From Liquidambar formosana (Eukaryota; Streptophyta; Magnoliopsida; Saxifragales; Altingiaceae): DNA of 64,000 nt. The stretch covers positions 11,927,848 through 11,991,847 of the forward strand of contig CM077820.1 of NCBI GenBank assembly GCA_039720395.1, in the 5' to 3' direction. Positions 14,601-23,753 of this stretch are shown piece after piece (the first letter of the stretch is position 1; the number at the start of each line of letters is the position of its first letter). Under the pieces are notes generated by a model. That model did not search any database and was not told the origin of the DNA. It worked only from the letters and a program-made list of their open reading frames with translations. Position numbers and translations under genes: made by a program.

Positions 14601-17600
14601 TTAACTGATGTAAAAAATAAAAAATAAAACGAACAACCAAGTCCAAACAAGCCACAACTCTCACATCCCACACAATTTAAAACACCCGCGGACCTACCAC
14701 AAGAAGGTAAACGAACCCAATCTTTAAACTTAAACCCCCAATTTATTCTATTTTTTAATTTTTTTTGATAATGAGGAAACCCTTTAGGCAAACCCTAGGT
14801 CCATATAAGACCTTACAACCCATATAGGACCAAGTAAGACCAAGGCCCATGAGAAGCATGAAACCTTGTGTGGGTGGCCCCAAAGGGTTTCACAAGAGTC
14901 GAACTCAGAACCTCTGCCTCCTGAGGCATATGGTCCCTTAGCACCCCAAATGCACTTAATCAATTTCCCATCAATAACTTCCAATTTTATTTCTCGTAGG
15001 ATTACGATGTTTGGACCTTCCCTAGTCAAAATGTCCTTAAAAGCACTGTTTCCTCCTAAAACCAAGTCCCCTCACATTCCAAATGAGAATCTTCATTTAG
15101 AAACCAAACTTACCCCAATCACTGTTCTAGAACCAGAACCTTCATAGTTCACAGCAGAATGAAAATATTTCAATTCTCTAAACCCACAATGTCGTTAGAA
15201 ACCCATAATGCAAAAGAAAACAAAGGTGATCTACACTTTCCACATCCTCTCTACACATACAACTCCATTAGGAAAACAAAGGCCGTCTCTGTTGCAACAA
15301 ATTATTAGTGTTTAACTATTTTAAGAGCAACATTCCACGCAAAAACCTGAACTTTAAGAGGCACCTTAGAATCTTAGATTTCCAAACCATCTTAAAAGGA
15401 AGAAAAGATTTTGAAATGATGTTTGGTGTGTGGAAGGCGACAATAAGGGAGGAGTTCCTAGATCTACTTCAAATTACAGTGAACAAGATACATAGCTAAA
15501 AATTGCGTGTTGTGATATGCCTGGCTAAAAGACTGTGTCATGGGGGAGGGACATGATGTCTTGAAACCTTACTTATATAAGAAACTTCCATGATTCAAAA
15601 TTAGAAGGTGTGTTGGTGTTTTTTGGAAGGCTGCATTCAGTAAAGATGGTTAGGGGTTTGGAAAAGAAATTGGGCTCGAAAAGAGGGCCAAATGGTCTGT
15701 TTTCAATAAAATCATTTTTTGATCGGTTGGCTGGGCAAGAGGGAGCTACTTTACAAGTCTGGATGTTGGTGACTCCTTCAGAAGTGGCTTTCTTTACTTG
15801 GACAGCAATGTAGGATACATGTTTGAACCTTGATTATCCTTTTAGGAGAAATATGGTGACGCCTAATCCATGTATTTTGTGTAAAGAAGTGGATAAGTCA
15901 GTAAATCATCTCTTTATTCATTGCAAAGTGGCGCGTATTTTGTGGGCCTTTTGTTTTGGGATTTTCAGGTTGCATGGGGCTATGCCTCTCTAGGTCTTTC
16001 TTTGGGCTAAAAGTTGGTGATGTAGAAGTCATAATACCTTTCCTTTACGGTTTGGAAGATGGTATCTGTGCAATCTCCAGAACTCTTGGGAAGAAAAAAG
16101 AACCACAGAATTTTTTATGGGGTCGGTATCTCGTGAAGAACTCACAGCTTAATTTTTCTAGAAAACAATTTGCTTCGAGAGGACGAATGTTTTACATTAC
16201 TGATTCTTTTCATTGCTCTCTTGGGTTTTTTTTCTGTTTTCCTTGGTTTCTTTTGTATACCGAACGTGTAGGGTTTTTTTTAGGCCCCTTTTCCTTCATC
16301 ATATTTATATAAATTACTTAATTAATTAAAAAATATATTAAATGCTTGCTTTCTTGGGGTTTTTTTTTTTTTTTTTTTTGGTTTCTTTTGTATACCTCAC
16401 ATGTGTTGGGGCGTTTTTTAGGCCCCTTTTCCTTCATCATATTTATATAAAGTTCTTAATTAATTAAAAAATATTATACGCTCTCTTTTTTTTTTTTTTC
16501 AAAAAAAATATCTTCATAAATGCAAAATCATAATCCCTTGCAAAATTCAAGATCAATATGTTTCATTGGACAAGACTTTGGTCTTAGTGGATACGATTTC
16601 CCTTAGCAGGCTATCCTAGATTAATCAATTCCATCTCCCAAATGGCTTCTTAATATTTTTTCCTATTCCTACTTAAGTGCATAAGCACAAAGTGAATTAA
16701 GTATCCTCGACCAACAGTAACTTGGCCAAAAACCACCTATTGCCTAATTGCTAGAAATTTAACAAGAAAAAACTACCCATATTTTTAATTACTATCAAAG
16801 TTTTACCAATTTCGATTATAAAATACCCCCTTTTTTTTTTTTTTTTAATAAGGATTATAAAATACCCTTTATAAGTAAGGTTTCATAGCGACTAGAGAGA
16901 AAACTTCTAAGCATGAGTATCAATGTTATAGTACTTCTGAACAACAACCTAACAAGTTTTCATAGAAAAACAAAATAAATAAAAAAATTAAGTAATCACA
17001 AAAATCAATATTGCAACATATTTGAATGATACAGAATACACAATGCTGTGCATATATGCATTGTAATTTGGTCTGCTTGCAACAAATCATTTATTAATAA
17101 TTTTACCTTGTAAATAACATAATTGATAAGACGTTCCACCAATTTTCGAGTTTCAGAAGGATACAACTCCACAAAAAATATAGTCTGCATGAAGAAAACA
17201 GGAAACATATTCATAAATAAAATAAAATAAATTAAAATAAAAATAAAAGTCAACCAAGATGAGCATCCCCTACTAAAAACTATGCACCTTATTGATATGC
17301 CCCACCAGTAACTTGTTTAATGAAAAATCCATTCTACTTTTAATATTTCAATGCCTCTTGGTTGAGGTAGCTAAAGAAAATTAATTGATTATAATTTCTA
17401 ATTTATAATATGTTATCATAATATATGACCTTTTTAAATTAATAAATTTATGACTTTCCTACAGAAATTTTGGTAATTCTTTGATAAGATTTAGTTGGTC
17501 TAGCCTATATTAGGAGGTGTTGATCTTCTTCATCTACCAAAAAAAAAAAAAAGGTAACATAGGTCTCTCTTTCACAGAAACCCTAGACCTTTAAATCTTT

Positions 17601-18402
17601 CACAAAGTTCTGTGATGCACTTCACTATGATGATGCACTCCATGAACCCCCTCCACCGCACACTCCGCCAACCTCCCCCACGGTGCACTCCGTCAACCCC
17701 CTCCTCCAGCAGCAAGTCCAGCACCTCTCTGGAAGTATCACCACTCCAACAATAAGATATGCACTCACTCCCAGCCATGTCCATATTGCAACTACGTAGG
17801 ATCCCATACCTGTACCCATGTCGTGTCAGGTCCACACGGGTATGTACGTTGGGGTCACTTGCCAAGTTCGTGTAACAGAGACTAGAACGTATACAGTTTA
17901 AAGCCAAGGCTGATAGAGAAAACTAAACAATGACAAAATAATTTAGTACTTTCTACTTAAAACTAATTCAAGCAAAGAATATCTGAAACAGGTGATTATC
18001 ACACTTTAAAATTTTGTTACAGAATAAAATCATTGAAATAAGAACCTTTGAAGTTTGGACACACTGCTTAACAGGTATATATGCTACACAGAATTCATGT
18101 ATCAACAGTGGTCAAAAATGAATATAAATACTTAAAAGTCTCTGCCAAAAGAGAATATTTACCTTAAGACACAAAATGAGTAGAATAAATACATTGAACA
18201 CAAAATTTGCTGCCAACGCAATGGTGGCAGAAGAACCCAAAAGCGGCTCTAGAGCTTGGCCGGCATCTCCTGAGTGAATAAAATTCTCACCAACTAATCC
18301 ATCTGATTTCAGTTTCTCCAGCGATAAAACCGTCCAACTTTGGAGACCGACAAAGCTTAACACTGTACAAACTGCCGAGATTGATAAGTAGCTCACACCC
18401 AT
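2613..18402 (-). CDS. RIN2/RIN3-like: RIN2/RIN3-like membrane RING-H2 and CUE E3 ubiquitin ligase (12 coding exons)
   Basis: Homologue of plant RPM1-interacting proteins RIN2/RIN3, which are membrane E3 ligases acting with the RPM1 immune receptor and in the hypersensitive response (family knowledge). Exons: 18402-18163, 17184-17107, 11179-11093, 10973-10852, 5803-5707, 5594-5507, 5265-5108, 4993-4856, 4776-4709, 4611-4381, 3749-3368, 2672-2613. All junctions are GT-AG, phases agree, and the total is 582 codons plus TGA, close to the family length. Residues about 1-290 hold several hydrophobic, probably membrane-spanning segments. The RING lies at about 332-373 (CAIC, then HCNHLFH, then CPTC; C3H2C3 pattern). 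A CUE domain ends the protein, with exon 12 encoding DLQRTNSVTVTVNNLLQM plus one Arg. The start ATG at 18402 opens MGVSYL, the usual family start. Introns are full of transposon remnants but every exon reads open. Function is inferred from homology. Confidence 0.95.
7068..7631 (+). mobile_element. TRIM-type miniature LTR retrotransposon array, three LTRs
   Basis: Three related LTR copies lie in series: 7068-7153, 7255-7401 and 7551-7631 (the last lacks its first part). The first two start TGTTG and end CA. Each of these is followed by a primer-binding-like site resembling the initiator-Met tRNA complement (TGGAATCAGAGC at 7154, TGGTATTAGAGC at 7402). A purine-rich GTGAGGG tract precedes the second and third LTRs. 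The internal parts are only 100-150 bp and non-coding, as expected of TRIMs. It lies in an intron of the RIN-type gene. Confidence 0.7.
8281..8543 (-). mobile_element. tRNA-derived SINE
   Basis: Read on the minus strand, the head has a box-A-like TAACTCAGTTGG and a box-B-like GGTTGACTC, and the tail is A-rich (seen as T/CTTT runs at 8281-8340). An exact 17-bp target duplication, CACATTACCTTACATGT, flanks it at 8264-8280 and 8544-8560. A second member lies at 14760-14935. It is inside a RIN-gene intron. Confidence 0.85.
9366..9650. repeat. Imperfect inverted repeat, possible DNA transposon remnant
   Basis: The left part (GAAGTGCAATGG... with GACATG and CGACACC words) and the reverse complement of the right part (GAAGCATTGATATAG... 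with GACACGG words) look like diverged termini of a GAAGCA-starting repeat. Similar words occur at 13936-14412. No target duplication was found. Confidence 0.3.
9756..9840 (+). mobile_element. CACTA-type (En/Spm) terminus remnant
   Basis: The sequence CACTACTGGAAAAATGA at 9756 matches the canonical plant CACTA terminal inverted repeat. No partner terminus (TTTTTCCAGTAGTG) was found in the window, so this is probably a truncated end or chance similarity. Confidence 0.4.
10331..10694. mobile_element. Stowaway-like (Tc1/mariner) MITE
   Basis: The termini are CTCCCTCCTGTCCCAC on the left and, reverse-complemented, CTCCCTCTGTCCTG on the right, matching the Stowaway CTCCCTCCGTCC signature. TA dinucleotides flank both ends (10329-10330 and 10695-10696). 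It is 364 bp and non-coding, just 3' of the exon at 10852-10973 in gene orientation. Confidence 0.85.
11775..12950 (+). mobile_element. Degenerate L1-like LINE, start and end fragments
   Basis: At about 11790 the plus strand encodes LSWNMQGLN followed by FLQEIKM, DLGGGHFVN and VELGARGMA, the start of a plant LINE endonuclease with stops and frameshifts. At 12565-12950 it encodes LVSWWVKRGHKDSK and CIWKERNMRTFEG, the usual C-terminal region, ending in a TTGATCAAAAAAA tail. The central RT is missing and a TRIM occupies 12215-12549. It lies in an intron of the RIN-type gene. Confidence 0.7.
12215..12549 (+). mobile_element. TRIM retrotransposon inserted in a LINE
   Basis: LTR-like copies lie at 12215-12312 and 12424-12549, starting TGTT and ending CA, with a degraded primer-binding site (TTATAGCAGAGCC at 12313). 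It belongs to the same family as 7068-7631; both share GCCCTCCACCTAAT-type blocks. The internal part is about 110 bp and non-coding. Confidence 0.65.
12960..13780 (+). mobile_element. LINE fragment between endonuclease and reverse transcriptase
   Basis: The translated frames, with several stops, resemble the linker between EN and RT in plant L1 LINEs: LKKWNKEVFGKVE near 13285, then KVMKFHKSLFQKKVSHRP near 13605, then DEEEVLKAMESL near 13735. The latter is where the RT domain should begin. The frame then breaks against an oppositely oriented LINE. Confidence 0.6.
13936..14412. repeat. Insertion with imperfect inverted ends inside the minus-strand LINE
   Basis: The left end GAGGCACGGATAC and the reverse complement of the right end GAAGCATGGATATGG are related. 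The LINE reading frame stops at one side and resumes at the other, which argues for an inserted unit. No clear target duplication and no coding capacity were seen. Confidence 0.4.
14760..14935 (-). mobile_element. tRNA-derived SINE, second copy
   Basis: It shares long stretches with the SINE at 8281-8543 (for example GGACCAAGTAAGACCAAGGC on the plus strand). The minus-strand box B reads GTTCGACTCTTG. Box A is lost or truncated at the right end. It is inserted in the minus-strand LINE. Confidence 0.7.
15560..16480 (+). mobile_element. LINE C-terminal (zf-RVT) remnant with duplicated 3' tail
   Basis: Plus-strand reading with stops gives GLFSIKSFFDRLAG, VTPSEVAFFTWTAM and CILCKEVDKSVNHLFIHC near 15690-15940, the zinc-binding region found at the C-terminus of plant LINE reverse transcriptases. 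Downstream, two direct copies of a roughly 100-bp 3'UTR-like unit lie at about 16245-16350 and 16380-16480. Each has TTCTTTTGTATAC at its start and AATTAATTAAAAAATAT near its end. Confidence 0.65.
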
Positions 18403-21400
18403 TGGTAATGGATTCAACCTCTTTACTAGAACTGGATTCCCAGATTTTCATCACAAACAAATTAGCATGACTCTGTGCCCATAAAGCTAATCAGAGGGTT
18501 GTATCAATGCAAGCAGGAGAGGTGCAGATATGTAAATTAGCTTGTACACCCTCCAAAATCAACACACTAAATTACCATGGTGATTCCCAATCTGAAATCA
18601 AGAAAACCTGCATGAGAAATAACCAATTTACCACAACTACATAGATGACAATTTAAATAAACATAGAAGGAAATAAGAGGTCTCCAAATAGTACAACTGA
18701 AATTTAAAAATTCCTAAAAACATGGAAGCAATTTTAAACCAAAACATAAAATTTAAATAAATAAAATAAAATAAGATAAATAAAAATAAAAACTGATGAA
18801 GGGCCAATATGAAAAAAGTATTTTTAAAACATAATACTTTTTGCATCATGTCATTCTCTGTTTTTTATCTTCTGACTCTTGGTTTTCATGCGATAAAAAG
18901 GAGTGAAGAACCTTTGTCCTGCATTTCTTAGGAAGCAAAGTTGGTGATCAATTCATTTATAGTGGGAATAGGAAGCCAGAAAGAGAAAGAGAAATCCATA
19001 CACATGAAAGCTTAGAAGGCCAAGCCCCAATAAGAATTTGATGAGCTGATCCATAAACCAGTTAATAATGTGCAATACAAATGGTCATCACGATTCACGC
19101 ACTCACAAGATTTTTTTTTATAAATCCTGGTCCCAAAGGGATGTTTGAATGTTTAGCTTTCTTTTTGCTAAATTCTAATATTGATTTTTTTTTTTTCTGG
19201 TATAATCTATAATCTCTATCATAATCTTGGCTTCATCACTGCAGTAGATATCCAAACCATTCAACTGCACCCATCCATATAAGGCCATCCTCTAAAGCAT
19301 GAGGGCATATGCATTTTATGGACATTAGTTAAATTAAACAGTCGCTTTAACTGTTATAAACTTATAACTAAAGTAAAGTACTCTCTTGCACATCTGCAAC
19401 TATATGCACCCTCTCCTTCAACTTCATTTTTAATTCTTTCTTCTTTTTTTTCCTTTTTTTTTTTTTTTTTGATCAACAACCACAAGAAAAAATTTATCAA
19501 TGAAAAAATGGGAAACAAAGGAGAACTAAGACATCCACCCTCTCATTCAACTATTTTCTTGTAACTAATTCCTTTTAGATTTTCTGTGCAGAGGATAGGT
19601 TCAATTCAGTAAAGTTTAAGCATTCCATCTCAAAGGCACAAATCGCTTGAAAGCAACCTGGTTCAAGTTTCATCCCAAACCACTTCAAGTGATCTTCAAA
19701 ATTTTTTCTACTTGAGTTACACAGTATCAAATTGTTATTTTGTTGTTATTCCTGAAAAACAATTTTAACACAACATGTGACTTTATAGAACCCAGATCTC
19801 TTGATCTTTTGCCCTAGTCATGGATAAATTCACCAGGAAAACTCAAGAAGGATGTCCAAGAAGTTATATTGTTTGATCAATACGAAAAGTGATTTACTAA
19901 ACTTAAAAGTAGAAATGGGGAAAATTGTGAAAATGAAATGTCACAAGACACCCAAAAGCGACTGTTTTCCTTATCTTGAATCAATTGTTCATAAGGAATG
20001 TGAGATTAGAGAGGACATGACCAATGGAATTACTGAATTAGAATCAGGGGGATGGAAAGGATGACGGATTTTGAAGTATTGTGTGACTGTAGATTACCAA
20101 TCAAGACATTGGGAAATTTTAAGAGAGGTCTACAAAACCACCCACGCTTTATGACACAAAATGTTGGAAGGTCAAGATTCAAGAAACAACATGTACAAAA
20201 AGAATGTGGCTGAAATGAGGATGCTGAGACGAAGCTTGGCAGTACTGGAAAATAATAATAAAGCCTGAAAGCATTCGTGAGAAGCTATTAATGGTAAAAA
20301 CTAAAAACTAAGGAAAGGTTAAGGGAAAGTCATCTAAATCACTTGATCATGTACTCAGAAAATGAAATAATCTAGAAAGAGTAATTTGATTCAATTTATA
20401 AATGCTAGACTAGATAGAGCTAAATGACAAAGAAAGGATGTATGATGGCACATGATTTCAAATAGAAATAGCACTATATAGAGCTGAATGGCAAAGAAGG
20501 ATTCATGTTGACAACCACAATGAGGTGCACTTTAAGCGAAAAGAGGATTCGCCCCTATGGAATGACACATCAAACTAGACATACTTATGTTTGTTCCAAA
20601 TAAAAGGAATATAACTACATGTGCAAGAACTATAAATACCTTCACTTATGATTTCTATAATCCCTGTAAATCTACTAAAGGGTAGAGGGTATCAGACAAA
20701 AGAGGCTAGTCCAGAGGATATGTTATGATTCCAAATGGTTGATGATCCATGAACTGCCATTCATTGTTCATAAGATTAACTTCTAGGGGAAATGCATAAT
20801 AATAGTATAAAATAAATGTAGCAAAAATGAGGATGTTAAAATGGATAAGTGTTAGTACACAAAAAGATAAAATAAGAAATGAATGCATCCGTGGGAAAGT
20901 AGGAGTGGTACCAATTGAGGAGAAGAGGGAAAATCTTCTAAGGTGGCTTGATTATGTGCAACGAAGAATTAGGAATGCACATGCACATAAAGTGACTAGA
21001 TTCAAGTTGAAGGCCTTAAAATTACAAGAGGAATAACAAACTAACATGGTTGGAAGTGGTGAGAAAGGACATGTATGCTAAATATTTAATAAACAATATG
21101 ACCCTGTTAGAATAGAACGGCGTTATTTGGCTTAGTTGAGTTGAGGTGGGTGTGTGGCAAAATTTGGCATACTACTTGAGAGTACCATTAACAGAAACAG
21201 AAAGCTGAAGCACAAGCTAATGTGACAACATAATATTTGTGGCTCTGATAGCAGAGGTGAACTTACAGTGGTTACAAAGGGTGGTGATAGATATTAGAGC
21301 TTCCAGGCATGTTGGCTCAAGTCCTAATTTCCTCCAAAAAGCAACACAAAGGAACTACTTGGTGACTCTCACTTAACTAAGGCTCTAAGACGAGTGGTCA

Positions 21401-23095
21401 GAATTTACTTCTAGACATACAATGTTGCTGAAGAATGATCATCACAATCCATAGACTAAAAAAAAAAAATGAAGGAAACAAATGACTTGGTTTCAATTTT
21501 TCTGCGTAATAAGGCCAGTTTTAGGCTTACTATAAAGTCTGATCGATAGGTAATCATTAAGCTCAGCATTTTTGTAGGGAAACCTATGGTTCTAAGGGAG
21601 GGTTTAAGCTTGATGTTAGGAATCCTTATAAGGTAGTTCTTCTACTTATGTATTACATTGCCTAAATCCTTATAATAAAAAAAATGTATTATATTGCCTA
21701 AATGTTTTGAATGCATGTTTGTGTCGTATAACGGTATAAGTAATAAATATGCTTAGAACCTGCGTAAAGTAAGATGGATTCTAAAATTTCTTAGTGACAT
21801 GTTTAATGTAATGTAATAGATATAGATCATCTATTATGATCAAAATAACCAAAAAACCAGTTCGATAGTATTAGAAATATTACTTGAAATTATAATCTTT
21901 AAAATAAAAGACATTAACTAAATTATCATGCCATGCACGTCAGGTGCAAATCCCAGTCTCCAAGTTTATGGCCCCTTGCTTGTGCGGAGGTTTAATCGCC
22001 CTTTGCAAAAAAAATTCTGATTCCAGTTAATAATTACCTCTTCAATCAATCCTTATTTTCCACTAGGGTTTATCACCGCAGACCATCATTGACCAACCTC
22101 TATTCGGCACAACCACTCTCACAACTTAAGAACGCACCTAATTTTATGAGCATTTCTCGAATTTTTTAAAATCACTTTGGTCATAGACGTGAACCACCCT
22201 AGCGTTCATCAAATATGTTACTTGCACTCCCTCTCCAACATTTGACCAATTATTTGGCCAAGTTCTAAGCATCAATCTTGAGCAATAAGGAAAGCTATTA
22301 CAATGCTAATTACTTCCCTGATCTCTAGTACACTAAAATCATCAGCAGAGACATGAATCTCCTAAAAAGAGCAACCCAGTTAGTTTCTCTTTCAAAGCAT
22401 TGCTTAAAGTGATCTGTAGCCAACTTCATATTTAAGGTACATAGCACCCACTTTCTGTTTTGCTAATTTTCCTAAACCCCAGATGATAGTCTAATACCTA
22501 TGAAAAAGGGCTAAAATATTTCCCAATAGTACCATAGAATTAAAAACTTCTAGAAACAATGGAACCATATTTTTCCAACACAGTAACAAAAACTGATGAA
22601 TAAACTTCTTAAATGGATCAAGTTTCAGAAACATCACAGCAAAATTTGCTTCAATCAAATAAATTTTTTTAATATATAAATATAAATATATATCCTAATT
22701 ATATAGCTAAGACCAAGAGACACATGAGAAAACCAACCCCACACCCCACCCCATAAGAAAAAAAAATCTAGAATTTAGATTCAAGAAAAAATAACGAGAG
22801 ATAGCGATGTGTAAAGAAATGTGATGAACTGAATTGAATCTAAAAACAAAAACAAAAACAATACAAAACAAAAATCTGTGCACGAATCTACCAATCGCTT
22901 TGTATATGGGAAAAATGGAATAAAAGTTGAGAATTGATTTGAGAGATTTAGAACCTGATTCGATCTATAAACGAAAGTGTAATGGCGTCGGTGGAGGTTC
23001 CCGCAATCTTCAGTTGCATTGAATTTTCAGAGAGAGAGATTTTCTCAAGAGAGAGAGAGAGAGATTAGGTCATTTTTGCGGGAAAGCGAGAGGAA
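18403..23095 (-). other. 5'UTR and long 5'UTR intron of the RIN-type gene
   Basis: On the minus strand a CT-rich leader runs from about 23090 to 22955 and ends ATCAG|GTTCTA, a plausible donor. Plausible acceptors lie upstream of the start ATG, for example TTTCAG near 18592. Using that acceptor gives a leader with one very short upstream ORF (ATG GTA ATT TAG) near 18575. The intron of about 4.4 kb contains RTE-like LINE remnants (19.85-21.15 kb). The exon boundaries are inferred and no transcript is available. Confidence 0.5.
19850..21150 (+). mobile_element. RTE-like LINE remnant, interrupted
   Basis: Plus-strand frames encode DCFPYLESIVHKECEIRED and, after breaks, NVAEMRMLR (to about 20230). 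About 600 bp later comes MRMLKWISVSTQKDKIRNE, then ENLLRWLDYVQRR. This order is characteristic of the C-terminal part of plant RTE-class LINEs. The tail near 21120-21145 contains GGCTTAGTTGAGTTGAGG, as these elements often do. It is inside the RIN-type 5'UTR intron. Confidence 0.65.
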
Positions 23096-23535
23096 GAACC
23101 TGAAAATATATATATTATATATATATATATATATATATGTAGACGGAGTGTACTACATATATTTACACGCGCGCACACGCATATAAAGCGCGTGCTTTAC
23201 ACGTAGGTAAATCGTAGAAAACATTTGCCGCAGCAAACTACATCTGCCAATTGAAACCGTACAAGATCAATGTGGACTGGTTGCTCCAAACATTGCCATT
23301 TACACGTATTTTTTCTCCTTTTTGAGAAAAAATATGAATTTTTTTTTTTTTTGGATAAAAAAAAAAATATGAACTTAAAAAGGGAAAAACTAGGAACTCA
23401 TTCAAGTCACATCACAGGCACTATGTCAACGTTCCAGAGTCGTCTTGAACCCCAATCTCTTCCCAATCAAACCCTAGAAATCTGAAAGGGGATAATCATA
23501 TATTCGAATCTCAACCTTTATACAGATATAAACTT

Positions 23536-23566
<31 letters not shown>

Positions 23567-23579
23567 TTGAGCAGTGGTG
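23096..23579. promoter_or_regulatory. Putative shared divergent promoter region
   Basis: The leaders of the minus-strand RIN-type gene and the plus-strand STMP1-like gene face each other here. The interval contains a TA dinucleotide run (about 23107-23138), CG-containing ACACGCGCGCACACGC (about 23166-23181), and a GA tract at 23538-23566 in the STMP1-like leader. A matching CT/GA tract lies in the RIN-gene leader (about 23029-23065). No certain TATA box was assigned. Shared regulation is inferred from geometry. Confidence 0.5.
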
Positions 23580-23753
23580 ATGGGGATAATAAGGAGCAGT
23601 TTCTCGTTCATAGCAGGGACGTGCTGTGGGATATACATATCTCAAAACTACGACGTTCCGAACTTGAAGAAGCTTGCCAACACTGCGCTTTTCAAGGCCA
23701 AGCAGATCGAGGAGAGGTATCGCAAGCCCAAGAAGAGGGACGATGACAATTAG
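23580..23753 (+). CDS. STMP1-like short transmembrane (mitochondrial) microprotein
   Basis: A 57-codon ORF starting MGIIRSSFSFIAGTCCG and ending TAG. The motif GxYxxQNYDVPN (residues about 17-28), after a short glycine-containing hydrophobic segment (about 8-20) and before a Lys/Arg-rich tail (KAKQIEERYRKPKKRDDDN), matches the layout of STMP1. That family is a set of about 47-60 aa single-pass mitochondrial inner-membrane microproteins conserved in animals and plants. The ATG follows a GA-rich leader; a longer ORF in another frame over the same DNA lacks any recognisable domain. The cellular role in plants is not established, so the STMP1 link rests on motif and size. The gene faces the RIN-type E3 gene about 0.5 kb away. 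Confidence 0.8.
   Translation: MGIIRSSFSFIAGTCCGIYISQNYDVPNLKKLANTALFKAKQIEERYRKPKKRDDDN

Larger units (their letters stand above)
13785..15110 (-). mobile_element. Inverted LINE endonuclease fragment with nested insertions
   Basis: On the minus strand MKILIWNVRGLGFRRK begins near 15101, followed by LTREGPNIVILREIK. After a SINE at 14760-14935 comes KDWVRLPSCGRSAGVL. GDFNVIRKAYKKSNALRA follows near 14450, then RNMRDCDGFIRECNLSD and IDRFLF (13790-13910). These are in the normal order for a plant L1 endonuclease. A block at about 13936-14412 with GAGGCACGGATAC / GTATCCATATCCATGCTTC ends interrupts it. Confidence 0.65.

Noticed and set aside
17572..17907. 111-codon minus-strand frame near 17.7 kb
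   Set aside because: Lies in the intron between the first two coding exons of the E3 gene, overlaps another frame, and has no family match.
23534..23746. Longer reading frame overlapping the 57-aa microprotein gene
   Set aside because: It begins in the GA repeat (Arg-Glu run) and shows no domain, while the 57-aa frame has the conserved QNYDVPN core.
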